This document shows, in pieces, positions 16,227 through 25,386 of a DNA stretch of 64,000 nt. The translations under genes and the position numbers were made by a program. The notes under the pieces were generated by a model that did not search any database, was not told where the DNA came from, and was given only the letters and a program-made list of their open reading frames with translations. The first letter of the stretch is position 1. Every line of letters starts with the position of its first letter. This DNA comes from Salipiger sp. IMCC34102 (GTDB taxonomy: Bacteria > Pseudomonadota > Alphaproteobacteria > Rhodobacterales > Rhodobacteraceae). Where the stretch lies: positions 62,001-126,000 of the forward strand of contig NZ_SELQ01000007.1 of the NCBI RefSeq assembly GCF_004145405.1, in the 5' to 3' direction.

Positions 16227-17750
16227 TCACTCGGCCACATGCGCGACCTCCATGTCGTGCGCGCCGCCCAGCATCAGGCCGACGTCGTGCACGCTCAGCC
16301 CTCGCGCCGGACGCGACGCGCTCAACCGGCCCTCCACCAATGCGCAGAACCGGTCGGAGACCTCCATCAACTCGTCGAGGTCCTGGCTGATGACGACGAT
16401 CGCCGCCCCATCGTCGGCGAGGCTCAGAAGGGCCTGCCGGATCGCGGCGGCGGCCGCGGCGTCGACCCCCCACGTGGGCTGATTGACCACCAGCACGCGC
16501 GGCTCTTGCAGGATCTCGCGCCCGATGACGAACTTCTGCAGGTTGCCGCCGGACAGCGACCGCGCCGTGTTGCCGGGACCCGGCGTGCGCACGTCGAAGG
16601 AGGCGATGACCTCTTCGGCGAAGGCGCGCGCCTGCGGCCAGCGCATGAAGCCCCGCCGCGCCATCCCCTTGCGCGTGGTGGCCGTCAGGGCCGCGTTCTC
16701 GGTCAGGGTCATGTCGGGGGCCGCGGCGTGGCCCAGGCGTTCCTCCGGCCCGCACAGAAGGCCCAGGTCGCGGCGCGCGTTCACCCCCGCCCGGCCGATC
16801 GGCGTGCCGTCGAGGCGGATCATCTCCGCATCGACCGGCATCTCGCCCGACAGCGCCGCGACCAGCTCGTCCTGGCCGTTGCCCGCGACCCCGCCGATGC
16901 CCAGCACCTCGCCCGCGCGGACCTGGAGCGTCACGTCGCGCAAGGGCGTGCCGAAGCGGTGCGGTGCCGGCGCCGAAAGCTTGCGCAGGTCCAGCAGGAT
17001 CGGCCCCTCGGGGCGGCTGGCGCGCACCGGGCTTTGCAGCACCTGCCCCACCATCAGCTCCGCCATCTCCCGCGGTCCGGTCCGGCGCGGGTCGCAGGTC
17101 GCCACCACCTCGCCCAGCCGCAGCACGGTCGCCGCCTCGCAGAGCGCCTCGATCTCCCCCAGCTTGTGACTGATGTAGAGGATCGCGGTCCCCTCCGCCG
17201 AGAGCTTGCGCAGGGTGGTGAAGAGGATTTTCACCTCCTGCGGGGTCAGGACCGAAGTGGGCTCGTCCATGATCAGAAGCTTGGGGTCCTGCAACAGGCA
17301 GCGGACGATCTCGACCCGCTGGCGTTCTCCGGCGGAGAGGTCGCCCACGATCCGCGCGGGATCGAGCGGCAGGCCGTAAAGCTCCGACACGCGGGCCACC
17401 TCGCTCGCGATGGCGCGGGGGCTGGGCGGGTCGTCCATGCCCAGCACGATGTTCTCCGCCACCGTGAGCGCGTCGAACAGGCTGAAGTGCTGGAACACCA
17501 TGGCGACGCCCGCGCGCCGCGCCTCCGCCGGGTCGGAGGGTGCGAAGGCCGCCCCGTTCATCGTCATCGTGCCGCTGTCGGGTTTCACCAGGCCGTAGAT
17601 CGTCTTGACCAGCGTGGATTTGCCAGCCCCGTTCTCGCCCAGGAGCGCGTGGATCTCCCCCGGGGCGATGTCGAACGAGACGTCCCGGTTCGCCACGACG
17701 CCGGGGTAGGCCTTGGTGAGTCCGGTCAGGCTCAGCAATGGCTCGGTCAT
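16227..17750 (-). CDS. Nucleoside-type ABC importer, dual ATP-binding protein
   Basis: A 507-residue protein with two fused ABC domains that powers the importer. Domain 1 has Walker A GENGAGKST near residue 36, signature LSAGERQRVEI and Walker B LLIMDEPTSVL. Domain 2 has the degenerate Walker A GVAGNGQDELV, signature LSGGNLQKFVIGRE and Walker B-like VLVVNQPTWGVD; only one site is probably fully catalytic, as is usual in this RbsA/YufO class. The start at 17750 (MTEPLLSLTGLTKAYPG) overlaps the xdhC stop by 4 bases (ATGA), tying purine oxidation to uptake in one transcript. Confidence 0.94.
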   Translation of the reverse strand: MTEPLLSLTGLTKAYPGVVANRDVSFDIAPGEIHALLGENGAGKSTLVKTIYGLVKPDSGTMTMNGAAFAPSDPAEARRAGVAMVFQHFSLFDALTVAENIVLGMDDPPSPRAIASEVARVSELYGLPLDPARIVGDLSAGERQRVEIVRCLLQDPKLLIMDEPTSVLTPQEVKILFTTLRKLSAEGTAILYISHKLGEIEALCEAATVLRLGEVVATCDPRRTGPREMAELMVGQVLQSPVRASRPEGPILLDLRKLSAPAPHRFGTPLRDVTLQVRAGEVLGIGGVAGNGQDELVAALSGEMPVDAEMIRLDGTPIGRAGVNARRDLGLLCGPEERLGHAAAPDMTLTENAALTATTRKGMARRGFMRWPQARAFAEEVIASFDVRTPGPGNTARSLSGGNLQKFVIGREILQEPRVLVVNQPTWGVDAAAAAAIRQALLSLADDGAAIVVISQDLDELMEVSDRFCALVEGRLSASRPARGLSVHDVGLMLGGAHDMEVAHVAE

Positions 17751-18487
17751 GCGCGGCGGGTCTCCTGCTGGGTGGTCCGGGCCATCATCGCGACGGCGAC
17801 CCCGATGGCAATGGCCTGCGGGTGTTTTCCCAAAGACGGATCCCCGATGGGACAGGCGATGCGCGCGATTTGGGCGGGCGCGTGCCCCAGCGCCTGCAAT
17901 CTGCCCCGGAACCGCGCCCACTTGGTGGCCGATCCAATAAGGCCCGCGCCCGCGAAGCTGCGGCTCAGGATCGCGTGGCACAGGTCCAGGTCGATGGCAT
18001 GCGAATAGGTGACGATCAGGTGGTGCGCGTCGTCCGGCGCATGGGTGAGCGCGCGCGGCATGTCGGCGGCCACCAGGGGCGTCACGTGCTCCATCGGCGG
18101 CGGCATCCGGTCAGCGGCATCATCGATCAGCGTCACGTCCCACTCGGGCAGCGGCGCCATGACGCGGGCCAGCGCGCGTCCGACGTGGCCCGCCCCCCAG
18201 ATCCACAGCGGAGCACCGGGCGCGCGCTCAAGCCCCTCGGCGGGCGCAAACTCCAGCGTGACCGACCCGCCGCAGCACTGCCCCAGCGCCGGACCAAGCG
18301 GTACCGTCTCGGTCGCGGGGCCCGCCCCTAGCGCCAGCATCGCGCGGGCGCGCTTGATCGCCTGCCATTCCAGCGCGCCGCCACCGATGGTGCCCTCGGT
18401 CCGGTCCGCGCCGACCCACATCTGCGTGCCCGCCTCGCGCGGCACGGATCCGCTCGTGCGTGCCAGGATCACGCGGATCCCGCTCAC
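17747..18487 (-). CDS. xdhC: Xanthine dehydrogenase accessory protein XdhC
   Basis: Binds molybdenum cofactor, promotes its sulfuration and hands it to XdhB. It has 246 residues from a GTG start whose GTGA overlaps the xdhB stop. Visible family motifs are TSGSVPREAGTQM and GTIGGGALEW near the N-terminus, the GQCCGGSVTLEF cysteine motif, and the Rossmann-like IWGAGHVGRALARVM, followed by SHAIDLDLCHAIL and GSATKWARFRGRL. All are typical of XdhC. The gene is directly followed by the ABC ATPase. The longer upstream open frame is xdhB antiframe sequence and is not used. Confidence 0.93.
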   Translation of the reverse strand: MSGIRVILARTSGSVPREAGTQMWVGADRTEGTIGGGALEWQAIKRARAMLALGAGPATETVPLGPALGQCCGGSVTLEFAPAEGLERAPGAPLWIWGAGHVGRALARVMAPLPEWDVTLIDDAADRMPPPMEHVTPLVAADMPRALTHAPDDAHHLIVTYSHAIDLDLCHAILSRSFAGAGLIGSATKWARFRGRLQALGHAPAQIARIACPIGDPSLGKHPQAIAIGVAVAMMARTTQQETRRA

Positions 18488-20895
18488 GCGCGCGCCCGGG
18501 TGACGGCGGCCAGGATCGCCTCGCAGGTGGCGGGCGCCTGCAGGTCCGGCCAGTTCGGCCCGCTGGCCGCACAGGCATCCGACAGCGCCAGGAAGGCCGA
18601 GACGCCCAGCATGAACGGCGGCTCCCCCACCGCCTTCGAGCGGTAGATCGTCGCCGCCGGGTTCGGCTGATCCCACAGGTCCACGTTGAAGACCGGCGGC
18701 CGGTCCGAACAGGCCGGGATTTTGTAGGTGCTGGGCGCATGGGTCTTCAGCCGTCCGGCGTCGTCCCAGACCAGCTCTTCCATGGTCAGCCAGCCGGCGC
18801 CTTGCACGTAGCCGCCCTCGATCTGGCCGCGGTCGATGGCGGGGTTCAGGGACGCGCCCGCGTCGTGCAGGATATCGGTGCGCAGGATGCGGTTCTCGCC
18901 CGAGAGCGTGTCGATCACCACTTCCGTCACCGCACAGCCTTGCGCGAAGTAGAAGAACGGCCGCCCCTGCCCCTTGATCCGGTCCCAGGCAAGGTCCGGT
19001 GTCTTGTAGAACCCCGTCGCACTCAGGCTGACGCGGTTCTGGTAGGCGGTCGCGGCGGCCTTTGCGAAGGGCATCTCGTCCCCGGCCACGGCCACCTTGC
19101 CGTCGCGGAAGACGACCGTGTCGGGCGCGACCTGGTGCAACTCCGCCAGGCAGGCGGCGATCCGGTCGCGGATCGTGTCGCAGGCGTCTGCCACCGCCAT
19201 CCCGTTCAGATCCGCCCCCGAGGACGCCGCCGTCGCCGAGGTGTTGGGCACCTTGCCCGTGTCCGTCGCCGTGATCTTCACCGCGTCCCGACCGACGCCG
19301 AAGCGGCTGGCCGCCACCTGCGCGACCTTCTGGAACAGCCCCTGCCCCATCTCGGTCCCGCCGTGGTTCATGTGGATCGAGCCGTCCTGGTAGACATGCA
19401 CCAGCGCGCCCGCCTGGTTGAGGTGCGTCAGCGTGAACGAGATCCCGAATTTCACCGGCGAGAACGCGATCCCCCGCTTCAGTACCGGCTGACGGGCGTT
19501 CCAGGCGTCGATCTCCGCCCGCCGCGCCGCGTAACCGGATGTCTCCAGCAGCCGCTCGGTCATCTCGTGCAGGATGAAATCCTCCACCGCCATCCCGTAG
19601 GGCGTGGTGTTCACGTGACCCGCATCGACGGCGTGCCGATCGTCGGCCTCGACCTGCGATCCGCGGGACGCCACGTCGACGTCCTTCATCTGGCCCGGCA
19701 AACTCTCGGGGGGGGCCGCAGGCCGGGGGGCAGACGGCCCCCCTCCCAGCGCGTCCATCCCGCGGTAATAGTTGATCCGGCGCACCTCCACCGGGTCGAG
19801 GCCCAGCGTCCGCGCCGCGTGATCCAGCACCCGCTCGATCCCCAGCAGACCCTGCGGCCCGCCGAAGCCGCGGAAGGCCGTGGCGCTTTGCGTGTTCGTC
19901 TTGAGACGGTGAGAGGTGATCCGACAGGCGTCCAGCAGGTAGGCGTTATCGGCGTGCAGCATGGCCCGGTCGGCCACGGGCAAGGACAGGTCCATCGCCC
20001 AGCCGCAGCGTGCGTAATGGGTGAAGTCGACACCCACGAGGCGCCCGTCCGCGTCGAAGCCCGCGTCGTACTCCACCCGGAAGTCGTGGCGCTTGCCGGT
20101 GATCGTCATGTCGTCGTCGCGGTCGTAGCGCATCCGGGCGGGGCATCCCGTGCGCGCGGCCACCACGGCGCAGGCGACGGCCAGCGCGTTGCCCTGGCTT
20201 TCCTTGCCGCCGAAGCCGCCGCCCATGCGCCGGACCTCGACCCTTACGGCGTGCATCGGGACCTCCAGCGCCTCGGCCACCTTGTGCTGGATTTCCGTGG
20301 GGTGCTGGGTCGAGGAATGGATCAGCATGTCCCCTTCGTTGGGCACGGCCAGCGCGGCCTGCCCTTCGAGGTAGAAATGCTCCTGCCCGCCGATCTCGAT
20401 CCGGCCCTCGATGCGGTGCGCCGCCTGCGAGAGCGCCGCATCCACGTCACCCTTGGTCCAGACGCGGGGTCCGTCCTCGAACCGGCTGTCGGCGGCGAGC
20501 GCCTGTTCGACCGTCAGGATCGGCTCCTGCGCGTCGTAACTCAGCTTCGCCCGGGCCGCGGCCCGCCGTGCGGCGCCGTGGCTGGTGGCCACGACCAGGA
20601 ACACCGGCTGGCCCGCGTAGTGCACGGTGCCGTCCGACAGCAGCGGCTCGTCGTGGTTCGAGGGGCTGACGTCGCAGCCGTTCGGCAGATCCTCCGCGGT
20701 CAGAACGTCCCTGACACCGGGGGCCGCGCGCACGGCGTCGAGGTCCATGGCCGTGATCCGACCCCGCGCGATGGTGGACAGGCCGAAGGCCAGGTGCAGC
20801 GCGTTGGCGGGGGTGGGAATATCGTCGACGTAGCGCGCGGCCCCGGTGACGTGCAACGCACCCGAATCGTGCGGCAGGGGCTTGGCGACGCTCAT
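18484..20895 (-). CDS. xdhB: Xanthine dehydrogenase molybdenum-binding large subunit
   Basis: Oxidises hypoxanthine/xanthine to urate with XdhA; carries the molybdopterin site. It has 803 residues, longer than the roughly 770 typical of XdhB. Visible features are the N-terminal a/b-hammerhead start (HVTGAARYVDDIPTP), the Moco motifs RMGGGFGGKESQ and FRGFGGPQG, THGGTEMGQG-like NHGGTEMGQGLFQK, and the C-terminal GEPPFMLG with its active-site glutamate context. Between INYYRGMDA and TTPYGMAVEDF there are about 48 extra residues, rich in Pro/Gly/Ala. The first part of them is encoded by a family-2 repeat (19687-19746). The start MSVAKPLP overlaps the xdhA stop by 4 bases. Confidence 0.94.
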   Translation of the reverse strand: MSVAKPLPHDSGALHVTGAARYVDDIPTPANALHLAFGLSTIARGRITAMDLDAVRAAPGVRDVLTAEDLPNGCDVSPSNHDEPLLSDGTVHYAGQPVFLVVATSHGAARRAAARAKLSYDAQEPILTVEQALAADSRFEDGPRVWTKGDVDAALSQAAHRIEGRIEIGGQEHFYLEGQAALAVPNEGDMLIHSSTQHPTEIQHKVAEALEVPMHAVRVEVRRMGGGFGGKESQGNALAVACAVVAARTGCPARMRYDRDDDMTITGKRHDFRVEYDAGFDADGRLVGVDFTHYARCGWAMDLSLPVADRAMLHADNAYLLDACRITSHRLKTNTQSATAFRGFGGPQGLLGIERVLDHAARTLGLDPVEVRRINYYRGMDALGGGPSAPRPAAPPESLPGQMKDVDVASRGSQVEADDRHAVDAGHVNTTPYGMAVEDFILHEMTERLLETSGYAARRAEIDAWNARQPVLKRGIAFSPVKFGISFTLTHLNQAGALVHVYQDGSIHMNHGGTEMGQGLFQKVAQVAASRFGVGRDAVKITATDTGKVPNTSATAASSGADLNGMAVADACDTIRDRIAACLAELHQVAPDTVVFRDGKVAVAGDEMPFAKAAATAYQNRVSLSATGFYKTPDLAWDRIKGQGRPFFYFAQGCAVTEVVIDTLSGENRILRTDILHDAGASLNPAIDRGQIEGGYVQGAGWLTMEELVWDDAGRLKTHAPSTYKIPACSDRPPVFNVDLWDQPNPAATIYRSKAVGEPPFMLGVSAFLALSDACAASGPNWPDLQAPATCEAILAAVTRARA
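19687..19746 (+). repeat. Interspersed repeat, family 2, copy B, inside xdhB
   Basis: Contains CATCTGGCCCGGCAAACTCT then the block GGGGGGGCCGCAGGCCGGGG and GGCAGACGGCCCCCC. It matches copy A (11143-11209) in order and spacing, and an inverted copy at 48706-48776. It is read in frame by xdhB on the opposite strand as roughly residues 384-403 (GGGPSAPRPAAPPESLPGQM). Confidence 0.85.
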
Positions 20896-22247
20896 GCCGA
20901 CACCTTGCGGACATCCGTATCCGTCCCGGTCAGATCCGCGTGGTAGCGCAGCAGCAGGTTGCGCGCGGCCTGAAGCCGGTAGGCCGAGGTGGCGCGCATG
21001 TCCGTCAACGGCTCGAAATCCGCCTCCATCGAAGGCAGCGCGGCCTCGATCGTCTCGCGCGACCAGGGCTGGCCGGTCAACGCGGCCTCCACCTTCGCCG
21101 CCCGCGCGGGCACCCCCGCCATGCCGCCGAAGGCGATCCGTGCTGTCGTGATCGTACCCTCCGCGATCTCCAGGTCGAAGGCCCCGCAGACGGCAGAGAT
21201 ATCCTGGTCGAACCGCTTGGATATCTTGTAGACCCGGTGGTTGCCCCGCCCCTTGGGGATGGTGACGCCGGTCACGAATTCGCCGGGGGCGCGGTCCTGC
21301 TTGCCGTAAGCCAGGAAGAAATCCTCCAGCGGCAGATCACGCAGCACCGGGCCGCAGCGCAGGTGCAGCGTGGCACCGAGGGCGATGAGCGCGGGCGGAT
21401 TGTCCCCGATGGGAGATCCGTTGGCGATATTCCCGCCGATCGTCGCGGCGTTGCGCACCTGCACCGAGCCATAGCGGCGCACCATCTGCGCGTAGGAGGG
21501 ATATTCCCCCTCCAGCGCCTCCAGCACGCGGGTCATGGTGACGCCGGCGCCGAAGCGGATCGCGTCCTCCGTCTCCTCGATATGCTGCAAATCGGCGCAG
21601 CGGTTGAGGAACGCCACATCGCCCAGGGCGCGGAACTGCTTGGTGACCCAAAGCCCGACGTCGGTGGCCCCGGCGATCAGCGTGCCCTCGGGGTGGGCGG
21701 CGTACCATTCGGCAAGCGCGTCCTCGGTCGCCGGGGCGAAAGGTGCCTCGGCCTCGACGGGGGTGTCGTCGCGCATGTGCGTCGGGACGGGCGTGCCTTC
21801 GGCTGCCTTGGCCGCGCGCACGATGGGGGCGTAGCCCGTGCAGCGGCACAGGTTGCCCGCCAACTGGTCGTCGTGATCGGTCCGTCCCGCAAGGTGGCCC
21901 GCCGCCATCGTCACGGCCACGCCGGGCGTGCAGAAGCCGCACTGGCTGCCGTGGTGGTCGACCAGCGCCTGCTGCACGGGATGCAGCGTGCCGTCGGGCG
22001 CCGATAGGCCCTCGACCGTGCGCACCGCCTTGCCCGCCAGTTGCGGCATGAACAGGATGCAGGCGTTCAGCGTCCGGGTGCCGTGTTCGTCCGTGACCAG
22101 CACCGAGCAGGCCCCGCAGTCGCCTTCGTTGCAGCCTTCCTTGGTGCCGGTCAGTCCGCGCTCTTCGCGCAGCCAGTCCAGAAGCGTGCGCGTGGGCGGG
22201 GTGTCGACCTGGGCGACCTCGCCGTTGAGGCGAAAGGTGATGTCCAT
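20892..22247 (-). CDS. xdhA: Xanthine dehydrogenase small subunit (2Fe-2S and FAD domains)
   Basis: Electron-transfer subunit of xanthine dehydrogenase, 451 residues. Residues 1-165 form two 2Fe-2S domains: the plant-type CNEGDCGACSVL and the helical CGFCTPGVAVTM with NLCRCTGY. The C-terminal half is the FAD domain, with TLIAGATDVGLWVTKQ and NAATIGGNIANGSPIGD, then a CO-dehydrogenase-like C-terminal region. I start at ATG 22247 (MDITFRLNGEVAQVDTPP); the 46 codons upstream are not family-like. First gene of the purine operon. The 162 bases to opgC upstream probably hold its promoter; I cannot point to a convincing purine riboswitch there. Confidence 0.95.
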   Translation of the reverse strand: MDITFRLNGEVAQVDTPPTRTLLDWLREERGLTGTKEGCNEGDCGACSVLVTDEHGTRTLNACILFMPQLAGKAVRTVEGLSAPDGTLHPVQQALVDHHGSQCGFCTPGVAVTMAAGHLAGRTDHDDQLAGNLCRCTGYAPIVRAAKAAEGTPVPTHMRDDTPVEAEAPFAPATEDALAEWYAAHPEGTLIAGATDVGLWVTKQFRALGDVAFLNRCADLQHIEETEDAIRFGAGVTMTRVLEALEGEYPSYAQMVRRYGSVQVRNAATIGGNIANGSPIGDNPPALIALGATLHLRCGPVLRDLPLEDFFLAYGKQDRAPGEFVTGVTIPKGRGNHRVYKISKRFDQDISAVCGAFDLEIAEGTITTARIAFGGMAGVPARAAKVEAALTGQPWSRETIEAALPSMEADFEPLTDMRATSAYRLQAARNLLLRYHADLTGTDTDVRKVSA

Positions 22248-22409
22248 GTGTTTGTCCGCCGCGGTACCAGATGATCCGGGATCGGGGCGCGTCGATGCGG
22301 CGTAGACGCGGCCCTCGGCGCAGAAAACCGGATGACGTCCCGTTTTGCAAGGGTCGAGCGCCGGTGTCGCCGCGGACCGCACCAACGGGTCAGGTCGGCG
22401 CGGGGGCGC

Positions 22410-23639
22410 TCAGCCGTCGGTCGCCTTGCCTGTCGCGCCGGCCTCGCGCGGGGCGGCGACGAGCTTTCGCGACTGTTCGGCCAGAACCGCGGCGAGAAAG
22501 CAGATCGCGATGGCGGCAAGCGGCAGCACCCAGGGAAACCAGGCGTTGTCCGGCTCGATGTCCATCAGGATCTGTCCCGCCAGCGCCAGGATCGTGCCCA
22601 GCGAAAAGACCAACAGCCCGTGCCGCCCGAACAGCCGCAGCGGCGCCGCCGCGCGCGCCGCGCAAAGCCGCGTGACGATCGGCAGGCACGACAGCACGTA
22701 GGCCAGCGCCAGCGCATGCACGAAGCGCGGCGCGGCCAGGTAGGTCTTGGTATGCGACACGATGTTTGAGGGCGCACCCGCGTTGCCCAGTCGCGCCATC
22801 TGGTGGTTCAGCGCGGGGCCCAGCCCCGGCCAGTAGCGCCAGGCCAGCACCAGCAGCAGGACCCCCGCCGCCAGGGCGAAGAGCGGCCGGCTGACGGGCA
22901 CGAGCCGTGCCCCCGCCCGGAGACGGATGCCCGTCAGCAGTCCGATCAGGAAGATCGCCTGCCAGGCCGGCGGGCTGAAGAACCACCCGCCCGTTCCGGG
23001 ATGGGCCGGGATGTTCAGGCGATACGCCCCCGCGACGAACCACAGGGCCAGGCTCGCGCCCAGCGTGATCCAGGGCGCGCGCAAGCCCGCCGCGATCATG
23101 AAGGGGGCCGCCAGCAACAGCACGATGTAGGCGGGCAGGATGTTCACGTAGCCGATCTGGTAGCCCAGCGTGGCAAGCCCCACGAGCGCGGCGCGGGTCT
23201 CCTCGAAGATGCGGGCCAGGTTGTGCATCTCGCGGAAGGCGCCGTGATAGAATGTGTCCGCCGACCACGAGAACAGCGCGATCGCCACCACCGTCAGCAG
23301 GATCTGCACCTGGTAGAGCGTCCAGCTGCGCTTCCACATCGGCCGCATCGCGGGCCAGAGCCGTCCAGAGCCGTCCAGCCAGCGCGCAAGGCCGGGGGCA
23401 TAGGCGATCCCGGCCGCGACCCCGGACATCAGGAAGAACGCCTCCGCCGCGTCGGAGAAGCCGATGCTGCGCACGGTCAGGATCTCCCACGGGTTGCCGG
23501 GCATGTGGGTGACGATGATCATCGCAAGCGCCAGACCGCGGAACGCGTCGATCCGTGGATCGCGCCGCGCGGAAGGCGCCGCCACACCGCCCGTCACGGG
23601 CGCCGCGGCGGGCTCAGACCGGGCGGGCGAGTTCGTCAT
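22410..23639 (-). CDS. opgC: OpgC-family glucan succinyltransferase-like membrane protein
   Basis: A 409-residue polytopic membrane protein of the OpgC family, which adds succinyl groups to osmoregulated periplasmic glucans. An N-terminal Ala/Pro-rich cytosolic stretch leads to RDPRIDAFRGLALAMIIVTHMPG, the family hallmark, then GFSDAAEAFFLMSG and about ten helices, ending in a short basic tail. The start overlaps the opgH C-terminus by 26 bases, and the two are in different frames, so they are translationally linked. Together with opgG and opgH it forms a complete OPG locus. Confidence 0.9.
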   Translation of the reverse strand: MTNSPARSEPAAAPVTGGVAAPSARRDPRIDAFRGLALAMIIVTHMPGNPWEILTVRSIGFSDAAEAFFLMSGVAAGIAYAPGLARWLDGSGRLWPAMRPMWKRSWTLYQVQILLTVVAIALFSWSADTFYHGAFREMHNLARIFEETRAALVGLATLGYQIGYVNILPAYIVLLLAAPFMIAAGLRAPWITLGASLALWFVAGAYRLNIPAHPGTGGWFFSPPAWQAIFLIGLLTGIRLRAGARLVPVSRPLFALAAGVLLLVLAWRYWPGLGPALNHQMARLGNAGAPSNIVSHTKTYLAAPRFVHALALAYVLSCLPIVTRLCAARAAAPLRLFGRHGLLVFSLGTILALAGQILMDIEPDNAWFPWVLPLAAIAICFLAAVLAEQSRKLVAAPREAGATGKATDG

Positions 23640-25386
23640 CGGTCACCGCGCGCAAGGGGGTCGTCTGCATGGCCAGCGTCCGGTAGGCCGCGACGACGGG
23701 GGGAGGTGCGATCTCTTCGGGGACGGTGAAGATCCCGCCCGCGCCCGGGCGCGACGTCACGGCGATCAGCAGCGGGGCCGCGATCATCGGCAGCGCCACC
23801 GGGAGCAGCCAGAGCACGAGGTCGGGCGCCATCCAGAAGGTCAGCACGGCCATGGCGATACCGCTCAGCGTGACCCAGGACGCGGCCTGCCAGGCCTCGG
23901 CCAAGGTCAGCCGTCCTTCGCCGCGCGCGGTGGCGGGCCAGCCGCCGTCCTGTCCGGACAGGACCTGCAACACGGCGCGGGTCTGGTACATCAGCATGAC
24001 CGGCGCGATCAGCGCCGTCAGCAGCGTCTCGGCCAGCACCGACAGGGCGGACCGGGCCCAGCCCCCGTGCGCCCCCGCGCGGCCCGAGGCCGTGGCCTCG
24101 ATCAGGATCGCGAGTTTCGGCAGCAGGAGCAGTCCGACGATCCCCACCGCCAGCGCCACGATCTCGTGCGTGCGGTCGTCCGGGAACACCGGGAACAGCT
24201 GGCGCGGTTCGGGAAAGTAGTCGGGGCCGACGACGGTCTGCGCCGACAGGAAGGACACGACCAGGAAGGCCCCCCAGGCCAGCGCCACGAGGTAGGACGC
24301 GATGCCTTGCGCGAAGACGAACCGGCTCCATCCCTTCAGGCCGGGGGCGGCGAGCAGGCGCATGTGCTGCAGGTTGCCCTGGCACCAGCGGCGGTCGCGG
24401 CGGGCGAAGGCCAGCAGGTTCTCGGGGCCTTCCTCGTAGGACCCGCCGATCCGGGGATCCATCTCCACCCGCCAGCCGCCGCGGGCCAGCAGGGCCGCCT
24501 CGACGTAGTCATGGCTCAGGATCGTGCCGCCGAAGGGCGGCAAGCCCTGCAGCTCCGGCAGGCCGCAGCACCGGGACAGCGCCTCGACCCGGACGATCGC
24601 GTTGTGGCCCCAGAACGGTCCGGTGTCGCCCTGCAGCCGCGCCAACCCGCGCGAGAAGACCGCCGAGTGGAAGCTGGCCGCGAACTGCATCGCCCGCCCG
24701 AAGATCGACTGCGCGCCGACGATGACGGGCAGGGTCTGCAAGAGCCCCAGCGACGGATCCGCGTCCATCCGCGCGATGAGGTGGGCGATGGTCCGCCCGT
24801 CCATCAGGCTGTCGGCGTCCAGGATCACCACGTGGACGTAGGCCCGACCGGACCGGCGGATGAAATCCTCGACGTTGCCGGCCTTGCGGCCGTGCCGGTC
24901 CTTGCGGTTGCGGTAATAGACGACGGCCCGCCCGTCCCGCGCGAAGAGCGGCGCGAAGACGGCCTGTTCGCGCGTGACGTCCTGCGTCCCCGCGGTGTCC
25001 GAGAGGATGACGAAGTCGGGCGCGATCCCCGCGTCGGCGACCGAGGCGCGCATCGCCTCGATCCGCGCGCGCACGGCCCAGGGGTCCTCGTTGCAGATCG
25101 GGATCAGGATGGCCGTGGGGGACGGGCCGCCGGGGCGTGCGGGCGGCATGCTCAAGGGCGCGAGCCCGCGCAATCCCAAAACGGCCTGCGCCGCCCCCCA
25201 GGCCAGCCAGGCGGTGGTCATCAGGAGCAGCGCGACCCGCAGGGTGTCCCAGACGACCATCGACGGCGGTCCCGCGTGGGCGAGCGTCGCCGCGGCCACC
25301 AAGGCGCAAAGCGTCGCGGCCCCGATCGCCAGGATCCGGCAGATCCGGACAGTCCCGCCGTCGAGGTGACGGTCGCGGTCAGGCAC
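23614..25386 (-). CDS. opgH: Glucans biosynthesis glucosyltransferase, main open frame
   Basis: Inner-membrane glycosyltransferase (GT2) that polymerises the beta-glucan backbone of periplasmic glucans. The frame gives 590 residues from GTG 25386. It has two N-terminal helices, the catalytic region AILIPICNEDPWAVRARIEAM, the metal-binding DADSLMDG, the QxxRW-type motif RRDRRWCQGN, and a C-terminal membrane block. The frame is open only to 25395. The N-terminal motif expected in OpgH (PLPQAPLDMPRQ) lies in the preceding, overlapping frame (25379-25531), so the gene looks split by a +1 shift. Overlaps opgC at its end. Confidence 0.88.
   Translation of the reverse strand: MPDRDRHLDGGTVRICRILAIGAATLCALVAAATLAHAGPPSMVVWDTLRVALLLMTTAWLAWGAAQAVLGLRGLAPLSMPPARPGGPSPTAILIPICNEDPWAVRARIEAMRASVADAGIAPDFVILSDTAGTQDVTREQAVFAPLFARDGRAVVYYRNRKDRHGRKAGNVEDFIRRSGRAYVHVVILDADSLMDGRTIAHLIARMDADPSLGLLQTLPVIVGAQSIFGRAMQFAASFHSAVFSRGLARLQGDTGPFWGHNAIVRVEALSRCCGLPELQGLPPFGGTILSHDYVEAALLARGGWRVEMDPRIGGSYEEGPENLLAFARRDRRWCQGNLQHMRLLAAPGLKGWSRFVFAQGIASYLVALAWGAFLVVSFLSAQTVVGPDYFPEPRQLFPVFPDDRTHEIVALAVGIVGLLLLPKLAILIEATASGRAGAHGGWARSALSVLAETLLTALIAPVMLMYQTRAVLQVLSGQDGGWPATARGEGRLTLAEAWQAASWVTLSGIAMAVLTFWMAPDLVLWLLPVALPMIAAPLLIAVTSRPGAGGIFTVPEEIAPPPVVAAYRTLAMQTTPLRAVTDDELARPV

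Noticed and set aside
14080-16755. 891-residue frame that seems to fuse permease sequence to an upstream part
   Set aside because: The upstream part is an antiframe of permease 1 and the ATPase; the true permease 2 starts at 14994.
22248-22409. Purine riboswitch upstream of xdhA
   Set aside because: No three-helix junction pattern of the known purine aptamer is visible in the 162 bases.
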